Part shown: positions 46,334-59,958 of the stretch, in pieces
Numbering within the stretch: position 1 is the first letter of the stretch
Layout: every line of letters starts with the position of its first letter
Assembly (NCBI GenBank): GCA_022457155.1
Contig: JAJGOT010000437.1
Span: 186,001 to 250,000 of the forward strand
Direction: 5' to 3'
Source: Cladopsammia gracilis
Taxonomy: Eukaryota; Cnidaria; Anthozoa; Scleractinia; Dendrophylliidae
DNA: 64,000 nt
Notes under the pieces: generated by a model
What the model was told of the DNA's origin: nothing
Databases searched by the model: none
What the model saw: only the letters and a program-made list of their open reading frames with translations
Translations under genes and position numbers: made by a program

Positions 46334-49005
46334 ATGTTTTCAACGACAGTCTCCGTTATTGTTGCTGTTTCTTTCATTTCCTTTGTGAGCGGGCATGCCT
46401 TAGATCGCGAAGTTGCTAATAATGCAGCACTTAAGTGTGCTGGATCAAATTGGCGTGCAGTCGTTACTGATCCCAACAACGAGGATGAGCTGATGGAACA
46501 AACCTGCAAATGTTTAAAGGTAAGGCTTAATCTCAAGTAACTTTTGTTGGGTACGCTCTCTGTAGAGAAGATGAACCAATTAAGACTCCTCAATGTTTTT
46601 ATAAGAAAGGAAGGGGTGATATATTTTTGTCCAGCTGAAAATGAGCTGTCTTCGACATATTTATATTTTGTTCAAAACTTCAAAAGGAAGTTAACTGCGT
46701 GGGCACTCAGTCAATGTTTGCATTGCAGGCTGTGCAATTAAATATTCATACGTTCCACAAAAGTCATTTTCAAAAGGCACTTTCCAGTTCCAAAATTGTT
46801 TTCTTGCAGCAATTTAACAAAATTAAAAAGTTTAGAGAAAAATGTTAATATGCAAAAACATTGATGTCCTCAGATCGGTGTTATGATAACACTTCTATCA
46901 ATCAAATCGACTTTAATTTCATCATAAGTATATGTGGGAGCTTGTCTGTTCACCCAGCTCATGCAGTAAACTATCACCTGTTTAACGTTTATGTTGTGTC
47001 GCCAAAAGAAAATTATCCACCTTATTGAAACTCTTTACGAGCGTGGAGAACATAAACTTGTTATAAATAAACTTTTTTTTGTTCTCAGGCAGCTTTTAAG
47101 GTGTCAATTGTATATAATTTTATATTTTCCTTTTTTTTTGTCGACTGTTTTGTACAAGTTTAAGAATCCTAGACCAGCCACTAATTTACAACTCTTTGCA
47201 AGACGTTGAACGCAGGTCCATGATGAAACTACTTCAGTTCAGTTCAGTTCAGGAGGTAGCCAGAGACCTGGTACCATCAACCTTCCTTTCTGTCTCACTA
47301 AACTTTTCTTTACTCGTCTACAGGAATTCGTTCAGTGCATTATAGACACAGACCCTGCTGACTACACATCACCGGTCCCCGATATGCTCCACTTCATGCT
47401 CGCTTATGATTGGCAGCTCATGGTAATTATGAAGAGAGCAGGACTTTGCAAAGGCATGCAGACCGATGAACTGAAGAAAATCATAATGGCTACAGGTATA
47501 TTTTCAGGTTTTGCCCTGTCTTATGGAAAATTCACGATCCCGTGTCTTTCGTTGCGATGAGTGAAATGTCACTCAATCGCTGTCATCGCTCGCTAACTCG
47601 GCTGTAAACCGTTGTTGGTAATTACCCAGTGTACTACTTTATCCAGCTGTCTCGTTTTACAAAATGGATGTATTTATTTACTACAAATAAACGCCGCTAA
47701 TAACAAAACATAACGGGCAATTAAAACTACTCTTACGTTGTTTCATATTCCCATGAATCTTAGAGCTCTTTGATTATACATAAGTAGGTGTCTTCTCTTG
47801 AACTTAGTCTGAATTTCAATTTGCGAGCCTGTTGTTCCAATGTAATATTAAACAATGTATAGGATGTTTTACTTGTTCTATGAGTGCTCTTTGCATAGAT
47901 ATGCAGAGCAAAATACAAATATAAGGACGGAAAGTTGTACTATATATATATATATATTAAAAATTGCGTGTTAAGAAAATCTAAAATTACTATCCGAGAT
48001 GCAATTTTGATGTCCATGGTTCTGATTTATTCTAGGCATAATGAAAAAAGAGAAATTGCCGAATGTTGGTAAGTAATTTACTGTTTTAAGAGCATATTCG
48101 TATGGAACCTTCGAAGGATATGCCAGAATTGAACTGAACAATGAAAAGCAATTTATCTATTTTTATTCTTGTAAATTGAGCACAGATAAAAACCTTGCCT
48201 AAAAAACCTTTAGATCGTGCAAATATTAACCAAACCAAGGTAAAAAGGAAATTTATAGATTTACTATGCTAAAAACTTAAATACACATATCTTCCATCCA
48301 TGAAGTATTAGAATTTAACCGAAATTAGTCAGAAAAGAAAATCTCATCTTCTTAGATAATTCGCTTTACGAGAAACTTTAAGAATACTAAGTACCAGCTG
48401 TTTTGAGATTTCTGGGATCGTTTGGGTAACCAATACGAGCCATGAAAGGTTAAAACGTTGCTTTAGGAAACCACAGTAACGAACGCTGAGTACCCAAACG
48501 ATCCCAGAAACCCAAGTGCAGAATTTTTGAATAACAACGCACCGAAAGTGACAAGCATGATTGACATGTTGCCAATGGTAGAATTTGATAAATATCATCC
48601 AATTAACGGCAATCAAATAAACCAAGACAGCAAGACCAATTCTCAGACATGTAGTACGTGCTGTAGAATCTTGGCCAGCTCCAGATTTCCGTAGGGTATA
48701 AAAAATAATAAAATAATAATATTCATTTTTTTTTTCTGCCGACAGAGAAGGACAGCTACAAAACGTGTGTTGGAGATGCCGTGCGCAAATGCATAACACG
48801 AGATGTGACCCTGGCTAAGATAGGGATGGAAAACAACCTTGGGACTTCGTTTTCAGATTATATTGGCTGTATTGAAGAGGCGGGTTCCAACTGTGACGCA
48901 ACTATGCTGGATCATTTCATTGCCATTCTGAAAGCGTTCCAGAAACACCTGGAGCAAAAAAGTGGGAAATTGGGAAAGATGGCTGAAAACATAGAGTACA
49001 ATTAG
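46334..49005 (+). CDS. Small secreted cysteine-rich protein, right-arm copy (four exons)
   Basis: Exons are 46334-46519, 47324-47495, 48036-48068 and 48746-49005, giving 651 bases including the stop, or 216 residues. Splice sites are GT-AG with phases 0, 1 and 1, identical to the left-arm copy. The signal peptide MFSTTVSVIVAVSFISFVSG is followed by a nine-cysteine mature region with CKC at the end of exon 1 and a Lys-rich C-terminus. Exon 3 is only 33 bases. An AATAAA signal lies near 49145. The gene is on the plus strand, so both copies are transcribed away from the centre of the inverted duplication. The family is not recognised; extracellular location is inferred. Confidence 0.83.
48409..48510. 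repeat. Intronic foldback repeat, right copy
   Basis: Right-arm partner of 13378-13479, located in intron 3 of the plus-strand gene copy with the same inverted arms. Confidence 0.75.
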
Positions 49006-50125
49006 TAAAGCACTATGATAATCGTGTGTCTTTACATTAATCTGATATTAGTTAAAATAGTGGTTAAAGCAACATAAGTGACGGTGATCGCATATCGCGC
49101 TCATTAAACTTGTGTAAGTAAACATGAGGAAAAGTTAAACTAAAAATAAAGTGACTCTCGAATTACACTTGTATTAAAGATTAAAGGGACTCTGTCCCGT
49201 CTGGTTTATCGTCATTTCACCATTGTGGTCGGGAGCTTGCTTAAAGCTTGCTTTATTATCTTGAAATGGGAAGGAAAAGTCTTGAGAAGTGATGAAAGCA
49301 GTTAGTTATTTTCAAATTGCAGTGAAGCAATCGATGACCCTTCAGAATCCCCTTTCAGTATTAGGGACAAATACTATGATGTGGCTATTGTCAACATAAT
49401 TAGGCTTTTAAAAAAAAAAAAGCAAAGAAATATAAACCAAAGAGAGAAATGATGGCTGAAAAGAATGACAATTTCGATTACTTGTCAAACTGCCTTTCCC
49501 TCATTGGCTATGCTTGATCAACACGTCATTACCGATATCTGTGTTTTCTAAAATCTTTAAAAGGAAAAATCAAACTAAGTTAGAAATGTTTCTTGTCACC
49601 GGACTAACTTTGAAGACAACCTAATTTGCATAATATTCACCACATTTTCCCCAAAGGAACCGAAGATCGGGACTTAATAATTAGCTAGTTATAGCCATTA
49701 AACAATTCAATGTGTTTATTTGTGTGTTCTCTACTGTATTTATGACGAAACATCGTGAAATATAAATAAAAGAAGCGCCTATATTTAAAGCACTCTGAAT
49801 TGTCCAACAACCTAATTTGCATAATGCGCGTTTTATTTTCGCAAAAGCACGAAAAGTTTAATGTCGCTGTGGAAAAGGAAGACAAAAACGCGAAGTATTT
49901 TTTTTTAATATTTCTATGCTAACATTTTTGTAGCAGAATTCAATAGAAATTTAATGCGTTTCGGTCTGGACTTGGGAAAAGACAGCGAAGACAGGGTACT
50001 TCCGCGTGTTCTCAAAAAGCGATTAAATGTGTACTAATTTATTAATTTTCTTCAATCTCCAATTAAAAACTTATCCAAATTAACTTGCGTTTCACACCTT
50101 TGAAGGAACACTGAACTTAGAAATA
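49006..50125. other. Non-coding right-arm stretch downstream of the gene
   Basis: Mirror of 11780-12881, with the same duplicated attatgcaaattaggttgt element in complement. No gene is seen. Confidence 0.55.
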
Positions 50126-51640
50126 ATGGCACGCAGTCTATTTGCATCCACGATTGGCATCCCTTGCAAAGGACCGAAGGGTTGTTTTATGTCATCAGTT
50201 GGTACTATTACACTCAGATATTACAGATGTCATATTCGCGATCATTTGCCAAACTCTCTCGCCATGTCTTTCCCCTATTTCCTCGAGCCTTGTTCTTCGT
50301 TGAGTTCCTCGTTCTCTTACTTCCAGGTTTTTCTTGATCTTTCTTCTTTCTGTCAGCTATTTCCTTTTTCCTTTGCTCTTTTCTTAATATTTCTCTTCTA
50401 GTTCCCTACCTCTCTCTTCCTTTTTCTTTTCCATTTCCTGGAACATTTTTTGCTTTTCCGCCAGCTGCCTAGCTTTCTTCAGCTTTTCATCCAGGATAAT
50501 TTTCATCGACTCTGGCCCGCTAACAAAATTGGGGATTCTTCGTTTAGCATTATTACGTTTAGCAGGACCATTAACTTCTAAGGTGGGACATGTTAAAATC
50601 TTTCGAAGTACCGTAGCGGAGGAGTTGATCTGACCTAAATATGGTTCTACACTTGCTCTTTGTTGTACACTTTCTGCAGTGGCTGCACTTGTTGAAGGTG
50701 CTACACTTGTGTCCGGCACTTGTTAAAGGCGCTGCACTTGTTGAAGGCGCTACACTTGTTAAAGGCGCTACACTTGTTGAAGACGTTATACTTGCTGTAG
50801 GCACTACACTTGCCGAAGACTCTACACCTGACGAAGACGCTACAGTTATTAAAGGCGCTGAACGTGCTGAAGAGGCTGCACTTGTTGAAGGCGCTGGAGG
50901 TGTTGTAGGTGCTACACTTGTTGAAGACGTTGCTGTTGCTGTTGATTTTCCTCTGTTTTGGACTTCACTTATGAGCAGTACAGTTTCTTCCAAGCAGAGA
51001 AGGTTGGACTTCCTTCAATATCATAGCTTTCTGCCATTTCTCGCCTGTATTTCGTCATAAAAGGTGTTGCTAACGCTGCCCTAGAGCTTCAAAGGCTTGA
51101 ACTGCACCCGATGAGCTTCCACTAGTGGACACTGGTGGGAGAACAGAAAAGTTCTTTTTATTGATTTCTGTATTTGGGTTCCTTTGAGCAAAGTTTCGTA
51201 CTTCTTTGTACCAACTCTTCTTCATTGGACCGAAAAGACCGCCATCAGCGGGCTGGACGAGATGAGTCGCATTTTGTAGAAGTGAAGATATATTCCATTC
51301 TTCTCTGCCAATTGGAATAACTCCAGATTAAGATGAGAATCATGACCGTCAATAAGAAGGACAACAGGCCTTGCTGGAGGCAAATTTGGCACAAAGTGAT
51401 TTGCAAACCACATGTAAAACGTTTTCACTTGTGGTTTTCGCTTAACTAAAGAGCGAAACCATTTGTTCCCAGGTTTATTGTCTTGAAAAGGTGTCGCCCT
51501 TCCGTCTTTTTCAGTGAACATTTTGATCGCGTTGAATAATGAATCTTTAGATACACCAAAACCCCGATTTGCCAATTCAATCAACCAATATCAAAACAAT
51601 TGACTCGCTATATCAAAACAATTGTCAAAAAAAGGCCTGT
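50126..51640 (-). pseudogene. Degenerate pogo/Tigger-like transposase, right-arm copy
   Basis: Minus-strand counterpart of 10150-11720. The frame 51584-51222 encodes the same DDE_1 fragment (ANRGFGVSKDSLFN to VVLLIDGHDSHL) and breaks at the same frameshift. About 150 bases present in the left copy, after the AATAAAAAG segment, are deleted here. The minisatellite and coiled-coil tail follow. Confidence 0.75.
50640..50950 (-). repeat. 18-bp minisatellite, right-arm copy
   Basis: Complement of the left-arm minisatellite. Unit count and order differ, and it remains open in the 50993-50571 frame (TSVAP-type repeats). Confidence 0.8.
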
Positions 51641-51917
51641 ATGAGAATTTATATTTCACTTCTGCCTACTTATTTTTGTAATGGGTCGTCACGCAACGCC
51701 TCCCCTTTAACGAGACCAAGCACTTCGTGACGACATAAATAACAGGACTATGAAAAACCTTTCAACAATTTCATTTTATCAAATGGTCAGACAATTACAT
51801 GTAATTAATCTGTGATTACTGCCTAGTTATAAATATCAGGTAAGTTTCAATATTAAGCTTTGTCATCTACCGTATTACTCAGTATTCAAAATATGTATGA
51901 CCTCAATGTCCCGGGTT

Positions 51918-51938
51918 GGGGGGGGGGGGGGGGGGGGG
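51918..51938 (+). repeat. Poly-G tract (21 G)
   Basis: This is the right-arm partner of the poly-C tract at 9806-9827, one base shorter as written. Confidence 0.95.
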
Positions 51939-52724
51939 TGACCCTCCTACACGGGTTAACTTTTCTCCATATGAACAGGCCCTAAAACAAATACATGTGA
52001 CTTACGTACTTTTAATCACGCTTTACATGCATTAGCTTTTGTTTATTCCTAATCTTTGTTACACTTACACATGTATGTTTAATTTCTCGACCAGGGAAAA
52101 TTCGGTTCTTTCATTTAATAAGAAATGGGTTTTGAGCAATGTGTCTTTTAGTGACCGGAAACTGGCATACCAGGCCGAAATCTTCGCTGAGAGTTTGACT
52201 GCTAAAATTTCAGGAAAAGCCGTATTCTAGCTGATAATGACAGATTCCCTAATAACTTTCATCTTTAATCTAAAATTTGCCCAAAACATTCTCAAGCTCC
52301 TTGAGATATTTCCTGTGAAACTATTTGTTTGTCTACGGTAGTTTTGCTGTGCAGTGAAGCGAGCCCAAATTAATTGCCAAACGTTTACTCACCTGAACGA
52401 AACACGTCCTTCCTCGACCGTTTCTTGTTCCAAAAGAGCGCAAAAACCACCAACGTATAGCGGAAATGTTCGTCTTTCTTTCGAAATGCTTCTGTGGACG
52501 AAAATTTAAATCTCCGACGAACATATTCGACGTAATGTTTTTGGCCGGAAACTGGGCAACACACCGTACACCAATACTTTTGCTCGAATTTTTGCCAAAC
52601 TGGAATTCGATTTCCTATCAGCGCCTCGGATAGTTACTGTACAGTTGTAACTCAGAAACCTACTCAAACAGCCGACATGTTGTTGACACAGTTGCTATGA
52701 AATTTGGTTGCTTTGTACAACTCC

Positions 52725-53167
52725 TGTAGGCTTAAAACATTGTCGTCCCAGAACCGTGACGCTAAGAATTCCTGGATGTGTCACACCACGCGGTGGAATT
52801 GTAAAAGTTCAGAGTTCTCTTCGATTCAGTCGATTCAGCAGGAATTGCTCTTACGGATGTTTTGTTTTCTACCAGTTTTTTACTCATGTGAAAATAATCT
52901 GTAAGTCTGTTTTTGTTTTTTTCATTTTGTCGTAAAAGCTTTATTTGTTTGTCAAGAATTGTAACCCGAAATAATGTTCGTTTTCAGTTGAACCGCTTTA
53001 AGAAGCTTCGAATTACCAAGCGTGTTCAAATCAAGTTTACATGTGTTCATGGCTCACAGTTCAGTACGAATTGTCTCCGATTTCATACGTTTGAGAAGTC
53101 CTGATTAAACAACCGTTTGCAGTTACAGTATCATTGTTGTCAAGCGTGTTCAAGTTTTAAATCTACA
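52725..53167 (+). repeat. BEL 5' LTR (443 bp)
   Basis: Uninterrupted LTR, TGTAGGCTTAAAAC to AAATCTACA. It differs from the 3' LTR by one base that I could see (position about 52745). Confidence 0.93.
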
Positions 53168-53229
53168 TTTGCGTTCAAAGATTATTTTGCCATCTCGAAC
53201 TTGTTGTTTACATAAGTTGTCTAATCACG

Positions 53230-55378
53230 ATGGACGACCAAGGGATCAGATCCGAGAGGATTCATCGACTAAAGAAGTCACGAGCAGGTTTTAAAGGAGT
53301 CGTTTCAAGGAAGCGTGGAGAGTTGATCACCTTAATGAAAGACACCGGGAACGTGGATCATGTCAGGAAGAAAATGTTAGAACTAGAATTATCCTTGAGA
53401 GATTTTAATTATGCACATGACAAATATCACGCTGAACTGGTAAATGAAATTGACATTCAGGATTCTAACGAGTATTTCGCCTCTGTAAAGCGCTTGGTCT
53501 CAGAAACGATGCGAGAAATGGATCTATGGTTACAATCTGCACAATCTAAGATTGAAGATGAACTGGCAATTTCGATCAATGTTCGACCAGATGACTCAAT
53601 AAGTAACGTGGGATCTTCGAGGAAAGTGAACAAGTCAAAATCCGTCGCTAGTTCCAGTCTCTCGAGAACAAGCTCGAGCGCAAGACTGAAAGTTTCGGCG
53701 AGAAAGGCAGCTTTAGCGGCGGAAGCTTCAAAGTTGCAGAAAAGACAAGCTATCCAGAAAGAAGAATTAATGTTGCAGCTAAGGAAGGAACAGTTGAGGA
53801 TCGAGACCGAAGTGGCAAAGGCTGAGGCCGAGGAAAGCGTGTACTTTGAAAGGGAAAAGTCAACTTTGTTATCTTTACCTAAACAACTGCCCACGTCTAC
53901 TCCCCAAGAAGCGAGAGACAGTGTAATGTGGATGAGAGCCCGACATTACCCTACATAGAAACAAATCATTCTTCACTTAATCCAGAGGCTCCGGAATGGC
54001 AAGAGAGTAAGCGAATGTCCCTTTCCGAACCTGGGACAAACATCAACGAAGCATCAATTAAGCACCACGTCAGTTTCAATGACATAAACGCTAGTGACAT
54101 GTTAGACATTCAGAGACTGCAGTAGCAACAAAACGTGCAGATCCAGGAGTTGTTGAAACAACAGCAACAGCAAACTTTAACGCTTACCCTTCCGCAACCA
54201 GAAGTTCCGGTTTTCTCTGGAGACCCCACGGAGTATTCAGACTTCATTCGTGTCTTTGAAAATTTAATCGAGTCGAAGACAAGTGATGCTAGTATGAGAT
54301 TATACTATCTGGTTCAGTATACCGCGGGTGATGTCAGACAGCTAATGCGCGGCTGTCTTCCAATGAAGCCAGAAGAAGGGTACAAAACGGCACGAGCGCT
54401 TCTCAAGAGTCGGTACGGCCAGGGTAATAAGATAGCTACCGCGTATGTTGAGCTTGTTACTAAGGCGCAGTCAGTGGGATCGGAGGATGGGCCAGCCCTA
54501 CAGAGATTCTCAGTCATGCTAACAAGTTGTGATAACGCCTTAAAGGAAATTGGGTACCAGAGTAAATTAGGAAATCCAGACACCATGCAAAGGATTATTG
54601 AAAAGTTGCCCTTTGGTCTGAGGCAGAAATGGCGCGAGAATGCGGACAGCATCACAGAAGGTGAAAAACGAGAGTTACCATTGAGGATATCGCCGGGTTA
54701 TTGGAAACAAAGGCTCGAGTAGCCAACCATCCCGTTTTTGGAAGCATCACAAATGTTTCAAGAAACTTTGTTGAGAAGGAAGATTCTAAGCGAAAGAACC
54801 GAAACCCGAGATTGAAGGTTCCTCAAGGCACTAATTTAGCGACTCAAGGAAACCCGTCCGATGATAAGACAGAGCGTTTGGACGGTGCTGAAGATACTAT
54901 TCCAGTCAAATCGAGCTTTAAATGTCCATTGTGTGAAGCTAACCATTGGCTGACACGTTGCCAGCTGTTTAAAGGAAAGTCCTACGAAGAAAGATACAAA
55001 TTTGTGCGTGAGAAAGGTTTATGTGACAATTGTCTTCAGTCAGGTCACATGGCTGGTGCTTGCCCGAAGCAGAGTTTCTGTCAAGTTTCCAATTGCAAGT
55101 TGAAATACCGCAAACATTCTACCTTCCTTCATCCGAAGAAAGAGCAACCCGAAAGTTCTGAGAAACAGCCTGATATCTCTACAAGCAACACAGCATCTAA
55201 AGGGCCGAATGCTCAGGCAAATAATGGCTTTGTTGGTGTGACAGAAGGTCTGTGTAGCTCTACAGGGGCCGGAGCTCCGAGCATCGGTTTGGCGGTAGTT
55301 CCTGTTAAGGTCAGAGCGAAAGGACGTATGCATTCCTCGATACAGGTTCAAATACATCATTCTGTACTGATCAGCTGA
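53230..55378 (+). pseudogene. BEL Gag region, frame-broken
   Basis: Open pieces in sequence are 53230-53958 (coiled-coil N-terminus), 53928-54125, 54135-54722 and 54701-55378. The third piece carries the DUF1759-type BEL Gag domain ([19 protein letters not shown]). The fourth holds a Cys/His zinc-binding region (CPLCEANHWLTRC, then CDNCLQSGHMAGACP). A TAG stop separates the second and third pieces where glutamine codons surround it. The other breaks are frameshifts. In BEL elements this protein packages the RNA; here it cannot be made as one chain. Confidence 0.85.
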
Positions 55379-57628
55379 TTGATCGGCTAGGTGCGACCGG
55401 GATGAAGACGACCTTGTCGCTGACAACTATGAGTAACAAAATGTCAAAAGCCAAAGTTTAGTGGTATGTTTGGAAATCAGCGATCTGAATAGAAATCACG
55501 CCGTTGAATTACCGAACGTTTTCTCAAGGCAAAGCCTTCCAGTTACAGTAGATGACATCCCTCGCCAAACTGACGTGGATAAGTAGACATATCTGAAGGG
55601 TATCCATGTACCTCATATTGACGCTGGAATCGATCTGTTAATCGGTAGTGATGCACCTAAAGTATTGGAGCCTAAAGGGATTAGAGAAAGTAAAGATGGA
55701 GGGCCCTATGCAGTTAGGACTTTGTTTGGGTGGACAATTAATGGTCCTCTTGGCAGAATGAGCAGTTGAAGTCGTACCGCGAACCGTATCCAGTCGTCCG
55801 TTGATTTGAGCACGCAGTTTGAGAAGTTCTGTGAAATGGAATTCAACGATTCTCAATTCAGTGTAGAGAAAACTTTGTCCCAGGAGGACAAGAGAGCGCT
55901 CACCACGATGGAGCAGTCAGTCAGGCTTAGCGATGGTCGTTACGAAGTAGCCCTTCCTTGGAAGGTCTTTCCCCCAAACTTGCCGAACAACAAGATGCAA
56001 GCTGAACAGAGGCTACTATCGCTAAAGAAGAGATTAGTGAGGGATCCGGAACTACATCTGAAGTACTCTGCGTTCATGAACGACCTGTTGGAAAAGGGAT
56101 ACGCCCGAAGAGTACCCGATGATCAAGAAAGCAAATCTGGCTGGTACCTACCGCACCATGCTGTGATCCATCCCCACAAACCGAATAAAATCCATGTGGT
56201 GTTCGATTGCGCTGTGAGATTTCAAGGCGCCTCCCTTAACGAGCGAATCATGCAAGGCCCAGACTTGACGAATACACTGATTGGAGTTTTGTCTAGATTC
56301 AGATAAGAGTCAACTGCAGTCATGGCTGACGTCGAGCAAATGTTCTACCAGGTGCTAGTTCCTGATGAAGATTGCAATTTCTTGCGCTACCTGTGGTGGC
56401 CAGACGGAGATATTAACCGTGCACCGCAAGAATTTCAGATGCGGGTTCATGTATTTAGGTGTGTTTCCTCCCCAAGCTGCGCCAGTTTTGCCTTGAGAAG
56501 AACAGCTACAGACATTCAAAATCATTTTGATCAAGAAACAGTTGAAACAGTGAGAAACAACTTTTACGTTGACGATTGCTTAAAATCCGTTAAGAGTGAG
56601 CAAGATGCTGTTCGACTTACTGGTCAGCTTCGTGATCTTCTAGCAAAGGGGGACTTCGCCTCACCAAATGGCTATCCAACTCGCGTCGTGTTATCGAATC
56701 TGTCCCTGTATCTGAGAGAGCGGGATCCGTCAAGAATCTGGACCTCGACCACTTGCCAGTAGAGCGCGCCCTGGGAATACAGTGGGACGTACAGTTTGAC
56801 GTCTTTCGCTTCAAAATTGCAGTCAAGAATAGACCTGAATACAGGATAGGAATCCTCTCTGTTATGAGTTCAGTTTACGACCCCTTAGGTTTCCTGTCTC
56901 CGTTTATCCTCCAGGCAAAAACAATCTTGGAAGAGCTCCCTAAGCTGCAGCAGTTTAGTGTCGGTCGGTGCTTGAAACCGAAAGACGTTGGTGACGTCGT
57001 GACTCGCCAATTGCACACCTTTTCAGACGCCTTCCAGCATGGCTATGGAGCGGTAACTTACCTTCGTGTCGTGAACAGCAGTGGAGATGTTCACTGTTCA
57101 TTCCTCGTCGGAAAATCCAGGCAGACGCCTAAGAAATCGGTCACTATTCCTCGATTAGAGTTGTCAGCGGCCGTAGTGGCCACAAGATTGAACCTGATGA
57201 TGCGACACGAGTTAGATGTGGTCATTGACGATTCGATCCTATGGTCAGACAGTACATGTGTCTTGAGCTACATTGCTAATCAGGACAAAAGATTCCAAAC
57301 CTTCGTCGCTAACAGGATAACTGCCATCCAAGAAGGATCTCGGTTAAGTGATTGGAAGTACGTGGATACGCGTTCCAACCCTGCAGACGACGCGTCGAGG
57401 GGATTGTCGGCCGAAGAATTGATTTGCAGCAAACGATGGATTAGTGGCCCCGCCTTTCTGTGGGAAGAAGAATCGTCTTGGCCTGAACAACAGAATGTAG
57501 TGAGAGACGTGCCGGAAGATGACCCGGAAGTTAAGAAAGAAGCGAAGACAGCTGCTGCTGTGACCCAAGTGACCGGCGAAAATGACGTGATAGACCGAAT
57601 TATTCGTCACTTTTCTTCCTGGTTTTGA
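55300..57628 (+). pseudogene. BEL protease, reverse transcriptase and RNase H, frame-broken
   Basis: A protease [11 protein letters not shown] motif lies at about 55337-55370 in a frame shifted from the Gag piece. Reverse transcriptase spans 55806-56306 ([17 protein letters not shown]) and 56322-56762, which contains the catalytic YVDD. 56753-57628 holds the Pao-type connection and RNase H region. Stops at about 55459, 55768 and 56306, plus shifts, break the frame. Domain order matches BEL/Pao (Gag, protease, RT, RNase H, integrase). Confidence 0.85.
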
Positions 57629-59840
57629 TTGAAGAAGTGCATTGCGTGGATCTTGCGTTATCGCCTAAGGCTTCTGCAAGCATGTCGCAGACGTAAAGCA
57701 GGTGTAGTTAAGCAGCCTGCCACTGATAAACCAGAACCGATTTCTGTCGAAGAGATGAAGACCGCCGAGGTAGAAATATTGAAGCACGTTCAGAAAAAAA
57801 AGCTTTGTGGAAGCGATACGGCTCGCTCGAAATGAGAAGAAAGAAGGCTGTAACCCACCAGCGACAGAGCGGAAAAAGCCTGGCCTCGTCAAGAAATCAA
57901 GTTAGATTTACAAGCTTGATCCGGTGGTAGTTAATGGTCTCATGTGTGTTGGGGGTCTCAAACATGTTAAGGCATGGCTCAGAGCCTAATTTGCATAAAA
58001 CCTGAAAACGATCATAACTTTAAAGTGATTCACCTGAACAGGCTCAAACTTAGCAGCAGGATAAAACTTGTTAACTTTGAACCACTGTTTACTTTAAATG
58101 TCGCATATTTGCATCACGTGACCTGTTATGATTGTTTTCCTACACAAAAAGAAAATTGAACATGGGGTGCCGAGATGGCATATAATGGATATAAATTGAA
58201 CCGTTAATGTATTTGTATGCTTCTCCCCTAGATGAATCTGGCCGGAATGGTTGACTATGATTTACAGTTAAAGGGTTATCTCGTAAAACAGGTCACGTGA
58301 CATATTTTGTCTCTTAATATCTTGTTAATAAAATACAAAAATTGTCCATTCCGGGCAGGGATAGTATTTATGCATTGAGGCAAACAATTGCTTATGATTT
58401 TCTCTTGGCTAAAGTTAACCATCCTTACCCCATTTAAAGTTTCCTTTTCGTCCAAATTATGACGTCATCAGACACGTGACCACAATAATCAAACCTTAAG
58501 TTATTTAAGGACGCTAAATCCAGTTGTTGTATACATTTGGTGACTCTTGGGGCTAAAATACATTACTTCCAAAGGAAAAATGAATTTACTTCGCGGGGGA
58601 TCTACACCAAGCGACGAGCCATGCCTTAACATGCTTGAGGTTGCCTGTCGCGCGCACCGATTCAAGAAGAGAGTAAACATCCTGTTATACTGCCAAAGAA
58701 GCATCATGTCGTTGACTTGATCGTGAGACATTTCCATTTGGCCTCTGGCCACTCAGGGAAGGAACATGTTCTATCGTTGATCAGAGAAAAATTTTGGATA
58801 ATCAAAGCACGAGTCGCAGTACGGAACGTCATCAATCACTGTTTTAGCTGTAAGAGAAGACAGGGCCCTGTCGGTGTGCAGAAGATGGCAGACCTCCCTG
58901 CAGATAGAGTTACTCCCTGGAAGCCTCCTTTCAGTTTTGTCGCCGTTGATTGTTTTGGCCCGTTCGTGGTTAAACGAGGCAGAAGTCAAGTCAAGAGATA
59001 TGGCGTTTTGTATACCTGCCTGTTGACACGATCTGTACACGTTGAAGTAGCCCAGAGAATGGATACTGATTCTTTCATTATCTCAATAAGGCGTTTCATT
59101 GCAAGGCGAGGTACTCCGGAGTTGATACGATCGGTTAATGGCACGAACTTTGTTGGTGGCAACAAAGAGATCAGATCAGCCATCTCTCAGTGGAATGAGC
59201 AGCAAATTCACGGGTTCTTTTTGCAGAGACATATCAAGTGGATATTCAATCCTCCTTCTGGCTCCCACCACGGGTGAGTCTGGGAACGTTGCATCAGGAC
59301 GGTTAGAAAGGTTCCCAATGCAGTCTTCAAGAACAAGTACTCGATGATGAGGGATTGTCAACGTTTATGTGCGAAGTCGAGGCGATCGTCAATAGCAGGC
59401 CGATAACAAGATCCTCGGACGACCCTAATGATTCCGAAGCACTTACACCGAACCATCTACTCCTCCTTAATTCTGGACCGTGTCTACCCCCTGGTTTGTT
59501 CAATAAGGAAGACGCGCACTCCCGTAAGAGGTGGCGGCAGGTTCAATATCTCGCCGAAGTATTCTGGCGTAGGTGGATTCGCGAGTACCTGCCACAGCTA
59601 CAAGCCAGACAGAAGTGGGTGACTCCTTCGAGGAGTTTCGCTGTTGATGACGTAGTCCTAGTGGTTGACGAAAGATGCCCCAGATCGTCTTGGCCTCTCG
59701 GACGTATTGTCAGTGTTCATACGAGTCGTCATGATGGTCTCGTGAAAAGTGTTAAAGTGAAGACGACAGCCTCATTGTTGGACCGCCCCGTAGACAAGAT
59801 AGTTCTCCTAGAGTCCGTAGAAATTTCCGAAGGACTCTAG
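57629..59840 (+). pseudogene. BEL integrase and C-terminal domain, frame-broken
   Basis: The zinc finger (HFHLASGHSG, then CFSCKRRQG) and catalytic core lie in 58717-59277. The first catalytic Asp is in VAVDCFGPF. The second is replaced by Val: the usual SDNGTNF reads SVNGTNF (codon GTT at 59134-59136). A TGA stop precedes the WER segment with the Glu. 59355-59840 carries the DUF5641-type C-terminus (LTPNHLLLLNSG). The 665-bp insertion 57966-58630 splits the linker before the zinc finger. The enzyme would be inactive even if reading frames were continuous. Confidence 0.85.
57966..58630. mobile_element. 665-bp element inserted in the BEL pol region
   Basis: Ends GTTAAGGCATGGCTC and GAGCCATGCCTTAAC are exact inverted repeats flanked by AT on both sides. 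The interior is non-coding. BEL-like coding resumes immediately after it. Confidence 0.75.
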
Positions 59841-59958
59841 TCACTGCTGTGAATCGGAACATGTGCTTATACATTAAGAACGATATGATTCTAGTGTGAT
59901 TCCGTTTGTTTCTGTTGTTTTAAGCTAAGAGTAAACGTTTCACGTTTAGGGGCCGGGA

